Assembly (NCBI RefSeq): GCF_932526225.1 | Contig: NC_064041.1 | Span: forward strand, 6,903,042 to 6,967,041 | Direction of reading: 5' to 3' | DNA: 64,000 nucleotides | From: Nematostella vectensis | Taxonomy: Eukaryota > Cnidaria > Anthozoa > Actiniaria > Edwardsiidae | Part shown: in pieces, positions 56,838-64,000 of the stretch | Numbering within the stretch: position 1 is the first letter of the stretch | How the letters are laid out: the number at the start of each line of letters is the position of its first letter | Position numbers and translations under genes: made by a program | Notes under the pieces: model-generated | Told to the model about the DNA's origin: nothing | Databases searched by the model: none | What the model saw: the letters and a program-made list of their open reading frames with translations, nothing else

Positions 56838-57089
56838 CTTGAAGCTGTATAGGTCTTGTAGCGTAGAGCTGGTTATGTAACAAGATTGAACAACACACTA
56901 CACATAACTGCATACGAAAGCAGCAGAACAGATTTTGATTCACCAATCACATTGTCTAGAGAACAATAGATCCTAAACACAGATAAAGTAACCACCTATC
57001 TGTGACCTTGCATGACTCCATGAGCTATTCGAGCGATTGTAAAGGAGACCAAAGACGGGAATTCATATATTAGCTAACTTAGCAAATTG

Positions 57090-58165
57090 ACTTACTAGTA
57101 CTAGTAAATGAAATTGGGGGCGAGAAAGTTTAGTGGTATTATTTTAAAATTTTATAGAATTTTAAAATTTTATAGATAAAAACATACTAGTAAACAAAAT
57201 TTCGGGGCGAGAAAGCAATCCGACAACTCGCCCCGACATTTGGTTTACTAGTATAACAATAACTATACTATTAAATGAAATTACGGGGCGTAAAGCAAAA
57301 ACGACAACTCGCCCCGAGATTTGGTTTACTAGTAGTAAGTAATTATAATACCGAGAAATTACGGAGCGTAAAGCAAAAACGACAACTCGCCCCGAGATTT
57401 GGTTAACTAGTAGTAAGTAATTATAATACCTATAAATTACGGGGCGTAAAGCAAAAACGACAACTCGCCCCGAGATTTGGTTCACTAGTAGTAAGTAATT
57501 ATAATACCTATAAATTACTGGGCGTAAAGCAAAAACGACAACTCGCCCCGAGATTTGGTTTACTAGTAGTAAGTAATTATAATACCTACAAATTACTGGG
57601 CGTAAAGCAAAAACGACAACTCGCCCCGAGATTTGGTTCACTAGTAGTAAGTAATTATAATACCTATAAATTACTGGGCGTAAAGCAAAAACGACAACTC
57701 GCCCCGAGATTTGGTTTACTAGTAGTAAGTAATCATAATACCTATAAATTACGGGGCGTAAAGCAAAAACGACAACTCGCCCCGAGATTTGGTTTACTAG
57801 TAGTAAGTAATTATAATACCTATAAATTACTGGGCGTAAAGCAAAAACGACAACACGCCCCGAGATTTGGTTTACTAGTACCAAGAAATTACTGGGCGTA
57901 AAGCAAAAATGACAACACTCCCCGAGATTTGGTTTACTAGTAGTAAGTAATCATAATACCTATAAATTACGGGGCGTAAAGCAAAAACGACAACTCGCCC
58001 CGAGATTTGGTTTACTAGTAGTAAGTAATTATAATACCTATAAATTACTGGGCGTAAAGCAAAAACGACAACACGCCCCGAGATTTGGTTTACTAGTACC
58101 AAGAAATTACTGGGCGTAAAGCAAAAACGACAACACGCCCCGAGATTTGGTTTACTAGTAATAAG
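57090..58165. repeat. 78-bp minisatellite, about 13 copies
   Basis: Unit GGGGCGTAAAGCAAAAACGA, CAACTCGCCCCGAGATTTGG, TTTACTAGTAGTAAGTAATT, ATAATACCTATAAATTAC. A shorter unit lacking the GTAAGTAATTATAATACC part occurs at about 57880 and 58095. GGGGCG and CGCCCC within a unit are inverted and can pair. 78 is 26 codons, so a minus-strand ORF with LLLVNQISGRVVVFALRPVI repeats results; I regard it as non-coding. Confidence 0.95.
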
Positions 58166-59168
58166 ACGCGATCGCGTGAAGCCGTGCTTAGAGTACGCCG
58201 TGCAATACAACACTGGCTGTCCGGGCTCCATGACCCTCTTTAGTATTGGGTACGCCTTGCTTGTCCACCACGGGTCCGTCGCTCGCCGTCGGCCTTTGTC
58301 CTGAAGGTCTTCCTCGTTTACGGCGATGTATAATACACCTCCGTTCCGACATCTAAGGGGACCTCTAGGGGAGGCTTTTCGGCTTTGAGAGGCACGCGCC
58401 TCAGCTTTATGGCGTCCTCAGGCGCAAGGCCAGTCATGCGAGTCTTCGTTGCGTTCATGTCCGAGATGACGATTGGCAGAGCAGTAACCCACTCGCGGTT
58501 TGTCTCGCCGGACGCAAGCTCCTTCGAGTACTGCGCACGAAATAGGCGCTGCGCCAGCCAGCGATGGAAAGACTCGGTGAAAGCTTGGCTCCTGTGGTGC
58601 CCAGGCTCAGCCCGTCGGACCTCCACCCCGTGGTCTGTTAGGAGCTTCGTGGTAGCACCCTTGAACTCCGTGCCGTCATCAACCATAAGGACTTTAGGCC
58701 ATGTGAGAGGTCCCTCTTCATAGATGCCAGCGAGTTCGCGGGAGACGACGGCCGCGGTCTTAGTCCTCAGTGGGCGGGCGGCTTTATATCGTGAAGCAAC
58801 GTCAACGACAGTCAGGGCATACAGTCAGGGCATACACGAAGCGCCTCTTTCTTCGCTTACGTCTACTCTGGGGTGGCGGGCTCGACACTGTCCGCGGCTG
58901 CTACCTCGCGTTGGCTCCGCGCGTCAGCGCTTGCCGTTCCGGTGTCGGCACGACAGTCCACATGACGCGCTATGTGTAACGCCCCGGCGGCTAAAGCCAT
59001 CAAATGGCCGCGGCGTAGGGCCAGGCTTCCGCACAATGTGCGGAGCTCGTTGTTGACGATGTAGTCGGACACTAGGTCATTGTGAAGATCGACCACGCTG
59101 TCTATCGGCAGCGCCATGCCTACTAGCTTGGTCGTAAGCTTCAGAAAGCAGTCTACCAGGCCAGGGCC
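58166..59168 (-). pseudogene. rve-type (DDE) integrase fragment, frameshifted
   Basis: The minus strand has ALTVVDVASRYKAARPLRTK (first catalytic Asp in VVDVAS, about 58790-58815), VLMVDDGTEFKGATTK (second Asp) and RSQAFTESFHRWLAQRLF (Glu), spacing about 34 residues, then WVTALPIVISDMN. A one-base shift near 58325 leads to RRRATDPWWTSKAY and PVLYCTAYSKHGF, the C-terminal region of transposon integrases of the Polinton/Maverick, Ginger or gypsy-like kind; I cannot decide which. A 13-bp tandem duplication (GTCAGGGCATACA, about 58813-58838) breaks the frame just before the first Asp. The piece is clearly GC-richer than its surroundings and is bounded on both sides by minisatellites. Confidence 0.8.
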
Positions 59169-62100
59169 CATACATACCTCTCAATAATACCCCCAAAGCT
59201 CATACATACCCCTCAATAACACCCCCACAGGATCATACATACCACTCAATAATACACCCAAAGGCCTATACATACACCTCAATAATACCCCCACAGGCCC
59301 ATACATACCCCTCAATAATACCCCAAAGGATCATACATACCCCTCAATAATAACTCCAAAGGCCTACCTGCCTACATACCCCTCAATAATACCTCCAAAG
59401 GCCTACCTGCCTTTAATAATACCCCAAAGGCCCATACATACCTCTCAATAATACCCCCCAAAGCTCATATATACCCCTCAATAACACCCCCACAGGATCA
59501 TACATACCACTCAATAATACACCCAAAGGCCTATACATACCCCTTAATAATACCCATACAGGCCCATACATACCCCTCAATAACACCCCCAAAGGATCAT
59601 AAATACCCCTCAATAACACCCCCAAAGGATCATTAATACCCCTCAATAATACCCCAAAGGATCATACATACCCCTCAATAATACCCCCACAGGCTAGTAC
59701 ATACCTCTCAATAATACCCCCACAGGCACATACATACCTCTCAATAATAGCCCCACAGGCCCATACATACCCCTCAATAATACCACCACAGGCTCATACA
59801 TACCCCTCAATAATACCACCACAGGCCTATGCATACCTCTCAATAATACCCCCACAGGTCCATACATACCTCTCAATAATACCCCCAAAGGATCATACAT
59901 ACCTCTCAATAATACACCCAAAGGCCTATACATACCCCTCAATAATACCCCCACAGGCCCATACATACCCCTCAATAACACCCCCAAAGGATCATACATA
60001 CCCCTCAATAATACCCCAACAGGCCTATACATACCTCTCAATAATACCCCCAAAGGCTCATACATACCTCTCAATAATACCCCCACAGGCCTATGCATAC
60101 CTCTCAATAATACCCCCACAGGATCATACATACCTCTCAATAATACCCCCACAGGATCATACATACCTCTCAATAATACACCAAAAGGTTCATACATACC
60201 TCTCATCTATACACCCACAGGCCCATACATACCCCTCAATAATACCCCCACAGGCCCATACATACCCCTCAATAATACCCCCACAGGCCCATACATACCC
60301 CTCAATAATACCCCAAAAGGCCCATACATACCTCTCAATAATACACCCAAAGGCCCATACATACCTCTCAATAATACACCCAAAGGCCCATACATACCCC
60401 TCAATAATACCCCCACAGGTCCATACATACCCCTCAATAATACACCAACAGGCCCATGCATACCTCTCAATAATACACCCAAAGGCCCATACATACCTCT
60501 CAATAATACACCCAAAGGCCCATACATACCCCTCAATAATACCCCCACAGGCCCATACATACCTCTCAATAATACCCCCAAAGGATCATACATACCCCTC
60601 AATAATACCCCCACAGGCCTATACATACCTCTCAATAATACCCCCAAAGGATAATACATACCTCTCAATAATACCCCCAAAGGCCCATACATACCTCTCA
60701 ATAATACCCCAAAGACTCATACATACCTCTCAATAATACCCCAAAGGCCCATACATACCCCTCAAAAATACCCCCACAGGCCTATACATACCTCTCAATA
60801 ATACCCCCAAAGGCCCATACATACCTCTCAATAATACACCCACAGGATCATACATACCCCTCAATAATACCCCCAAAGGCCCATACATACCCCTCAATAA
60901 TACCCCCACAGGCCTATGCATACCTCTCAATAATAGCCCCACAGGCCCATACATACCTCTCAATAATACCCCAAAGGCTCATACATACCTCTTAATAATA
61001 CCCCCAAAGGCTCATAGATACCCCTCAATAATACCTCCAAAGGCTCATACATACCCCTCAAAAATACCCCCACAGGCCCATACATACCCCTCAATAATAC
61101 CCCCACATGCCCATACATACCCCTCAATAATACCCCAAAGGCCCATACATACCCCTTAAAAATACCCCCAAAGGCCCATACATACCCCTCAATAATACCC
61201 CAAAGGCCCATACATACCTCTCAATAATACACCAAAGGCCCATACATACCTCTCAATAATACCCCCACAGGCCCATACATACCCCTCAATAATACCCCCA
61301 AAGGCCCATACATACCCCTCAATAATACCCCCACAGGCCCATACATACCTCTCAATAATACCCCAAAGGCCCATACATACCTCTCAATAATACCCCCACA
61401 GGCCCATGCATACCTCTCAATAATACCCCCAAAGGATCATACATACCTCTCAATAATACCCCCACAGGCCTATACATACCTCTCAATAATACCCCCAAAG
61501 GATCATACATACCTCTCAATAATACCCCCAAAGGCCCATACATACCTCTCAATAATACCCCAAAGACTCATACATACCTCTCAATAATACCCCAAAGGCC
61601 CATACATACCCCTCAAAAATACCCCCACAGGCCTATGCATACCCCTCAATAATACCCCCACAGGCCTATGCATACCTCTCAATAATAGCCCCACAGGCCC
61701 ATACATACCTCTCAATAATACCCCAAAGGCTCATACATACCTCTTAATAATACCCCCAAAGGCTCATAGATACCCCTCAATAATACCTCCAAAGGCTCAT
61801 ACATACCCCTCAAAAATACCCCCACAGGTGCATACATACCCCTTAATAATACCCCACAGGCTCATACATACCTCTCAATAATACCCCCACAGGCCCATAC
61901 ATACCACTCAATAATACCCCCACAGGCCCATACATACCTCTCAATAATACCCCAACAGGCCTATACATACCTCTCAATAATAACCCCACAGGCCCATACA
62001 TACCTCTCAATAATACCCCCACAGGCCCAAACATACCTCTCAATAATACCCCCACAGGCCCATACATACCTCTCAATAATACCCCCACATGCCCATACAT

Positions 62101-62766
62101 ACCTCTCAATAATACCCCCACAGGTCCATACATACCCCTCAATAATACCTTAACAGGCCTATACATACCTCTCAATAATACCCCCACAGGCCTATACATA
62201 CCCCTCAATAATACCCACAAAGGCTCATACATACCTCTCAATAATACCCCAAAGACTCATACATACCTCTCAATAATACCCCAAAGGCCCATACATACCC
62301 CTCAAAAATACCCCCACAGGCCTATACATACCTCTCAATAATACCCCCAAAGGCCCATACATACCTCTCAATAATACACCCACAGGATCATACATACCCC
62401 TCAATAATACCCCCAAAGGCCCATACATACCCCTCAATAATACCCCCAAAGGCCCATGCATACCTCTCAATAATAGCCACACAGGCCCATACATACCTCT
62501 CAATAATACCCCCACAGGCTCATACATACCTCTCAATAATACCCCCACAGGCTCATACATACCTCTCAATAATACCCCCACAGGCCCATACATACCTCTC
62601 AATAATACCCCCACAGGCCCATACATACCTCTCAATAATACCCCAAAGGCTCATACATACCTCTCAATAATACCCCCAAAGGCTCATACATACCTCTCAA
62701 TAATACCCCCACAGGCCCATACATACCTCTCAATAATACCCCCACAGGCTAATACATACCTTTCAA
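59168..62766. repeat. 33-bp minisatellite, about 109 copies, with higher-order repeats
   Basis: Unit CATACATACCCCTCAATAAT, ACCCCCACAGGCC. Variants: CACAGG / AAAGG, CCC / GATC / CTCATA, and 32-bp units (ACCCCAAAG). On the minus strand it reads RGMYGPVGVLL in 11-codon steps, broken wherever a 32-bp unit occurs. Blocks of several units recur, e.g. the block starting at about 60703 again at 62235. It ends at 62766 with a clean change to unique sequence. Confidence 0.97.
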
Positions 62767-64000
62767 TAGTTCGTTATGTCACTAGTGTGCACCAGGCATT
62801 ACTCAGAGTCATTTCCCATACCAATCAATGGTTGTCGTTTTTCTCAATTGTCTAAAAGAGCCTGGCGCGAGCGCGGGAAACCTTTTGATAATCTATAACG
62901 TTAGGGTCTTGGCTGGTTTCAAAATGACGGTCAGCATAATCGCTGTAAAACATTAATTCCTGTATGTCTACGTGTAAATTCTCGACGTGCACTGTTCAAA
63001 GAGAGGAAAACGAATGAAGCGGCGGACTCCCAAATATGGTATGTAATTCAAAATAAGGAGTTGGCTGAGCAAGCGAGAAAAACTACAATTTTCAAAACAA
63101 AATTGTTTGATATGACTATTATTTTTAGTTCCAGCCAATCTCGTTCCCAGAGCCCACATACATGCTGCTGGTCAAAAGGTAAAAGACTTTGGAATGAGGT
63201 TGAGTTCCATTTTAACTACAATAATGATTGCGCATGTGCAGTGCCCAACTTGAAGACGGACTCATTGGCTCGTAATCATTGGCTAAAGTTGGAGGGAGAG
63301 AAGGAAGAAAGAAAAGAGGACCTTACAAACAAGGCACCAGAAGGCTTCTGATCTGGTGGACGGAATTTTTCAGTTGTGCGCTATGCTAATAACAGGGTTT
63401 TTTTCAAATCATATTTGTTGCACAAATTGTTCTCCGTCCTACATCCACATCACCATTAAATCCAGGAGCACGTGCTCCTTCCCCCCCCCTCCCATCATTA
63501 CGAATGTGTTGAAAAATTACAATTACCAGTAAGGGCGTGGCTGTGCCCCCCAAAAAGATTTCCAAGCCTATGTTACAGCTCTGAAATTCATACATCAAAC
63601 GAAATAAACAGCTCCACTCTATTTGCGATTTCGCATGAAGAGACCATGGATGTGGTATTTTCAAATATTATTAAAATGAAAAAGATCAAGACAAACCCAT
63701 GAGTATGTCAAATCTGTGTATACCAGCCAAAAGTAACAAGCATTGTATGGCATAGACAAACATCTATTTAGTTAATTTTTTATATGTTCTAAGCAAACAA
63801 GACAGAATATATTTACACTACACAATTTCAATTTTTTAAAGATTTATTTTTCCATTAGACATACAACTGCTGTGAATAACAGCAGAGCACCGTATACTAT
63901 AAACCCGATAACTTTTCTTTTATTATTATTCAATCAGTCATGCAACAACTTGTGAGCGAACTAGACACATTGTTACCCTACACCTTACAAATATTTTATT
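62767..64000. other. No gene recognised; dispersed repeat copy 3 at 63450-63600
   Basis: Unique AT-rich sequence. At 63450-63600 GGGCGTGGCTGTGCCCCCCA and GTTACAGCTCTGAA resemble the repeats at 14310 and 32500. ORFs of up to 96 codons show no recognisable domain. Confidence 0.45.

Noticed and set aside
57162..58231. 240- and 118-codon ORFs with 26-residue repeats (VNQISGRVVVFALRPV)
   Set aside because: The period of 78 bp is a multiple of three, so openness is expected; shorter units break the frame and no leader or other domain is present.
59413..62635. Chain of minus-strand ORFs with RGMYGPVGVLL repeats
   Set aside because: 33-bp units happen to keep frame; frame breaks at every 32-bp unit and there is no non-repeat protein sequence.

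Overview
The window looks like nuclear DNA of an invertebrate animal, most probably an anthozoan cnidarian; a Nematostella-like sea anemone is my best guess, made without any database search. The reasons are AT-rich spacers, spliced housekeeping genes whose exon peptides line up with vertebrate orthologues, single-exon rhodopsin-class GPCRs, and an animal repeat set (Penelope-like, DIRS-like and CR1/L2/Jockey-like retroelements, TTAA-flanked MITEs). Nothing looks bacterial.

Left part (1-30.2 kb). Almost all coding signal here is on the minus strand and much of it is invisible as long ORFs, because exons are only 60-130 bp. I reconstructed two spliced genes. FPGS (folylpolyglutamate synthase; eight exons, 9800 down to 2847, the rest beyond the left edge) has a candidate mitochondrial leader and an in-frame second start. 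TYW3 (wybutosine-synthesising methyltransferase; six exons, 29555 down to 20514) carries a 5.4-kb array of an 80-bp repeat in its third intron. TYW3 is divergently paired, across a 370-bp gap, with CDC26 (29926-30153, plus strand), a small anaphase-promoting-complex subunit. FPGS introns hold a tyrosine-recombinase relic and a Penelope-like element with its RT core deleted. A single-exon GPCR (12001-14058) has a long C-tail made of a coding minisatellite.

Middle (30.2-45 kb). A tandemly duplicated TTAA MITE, two short minisatellites, a truncated GPCR, a possible 82-residue protein, and an intact GPCR (42012-43088) followed directly by 1.9 kb of a 43-bp alternating purine/pyrimidine minisatellite.

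Right part (45-64 kb). A decayed DIRS-like element, a pseudogene paralogue of the intact GPCR split by a 5'-truncated LINE with a 5-bp target duplication, a two-exon dienelactone-hydrolase gene (54646-56837, minus), and a frameshifted rve-type integrase fragment wedged between a 78-bp and a 33-bp minisatellite (57.1-62.8 kb).

Roughly a quarter of the window is tandem repeat, in about ten unrelated families. The most notable observations are minisatellites that overlap functional gene parts (3' splice site, receptor tail, 3' flank), a likely gene-conversion tract between GPCR paralogues, and several non-autonomous elements whose ends can be placed to the base. Exon boundaries are my own reading from splice consensus and protein similarity remembered from the families; no alignment program was run.
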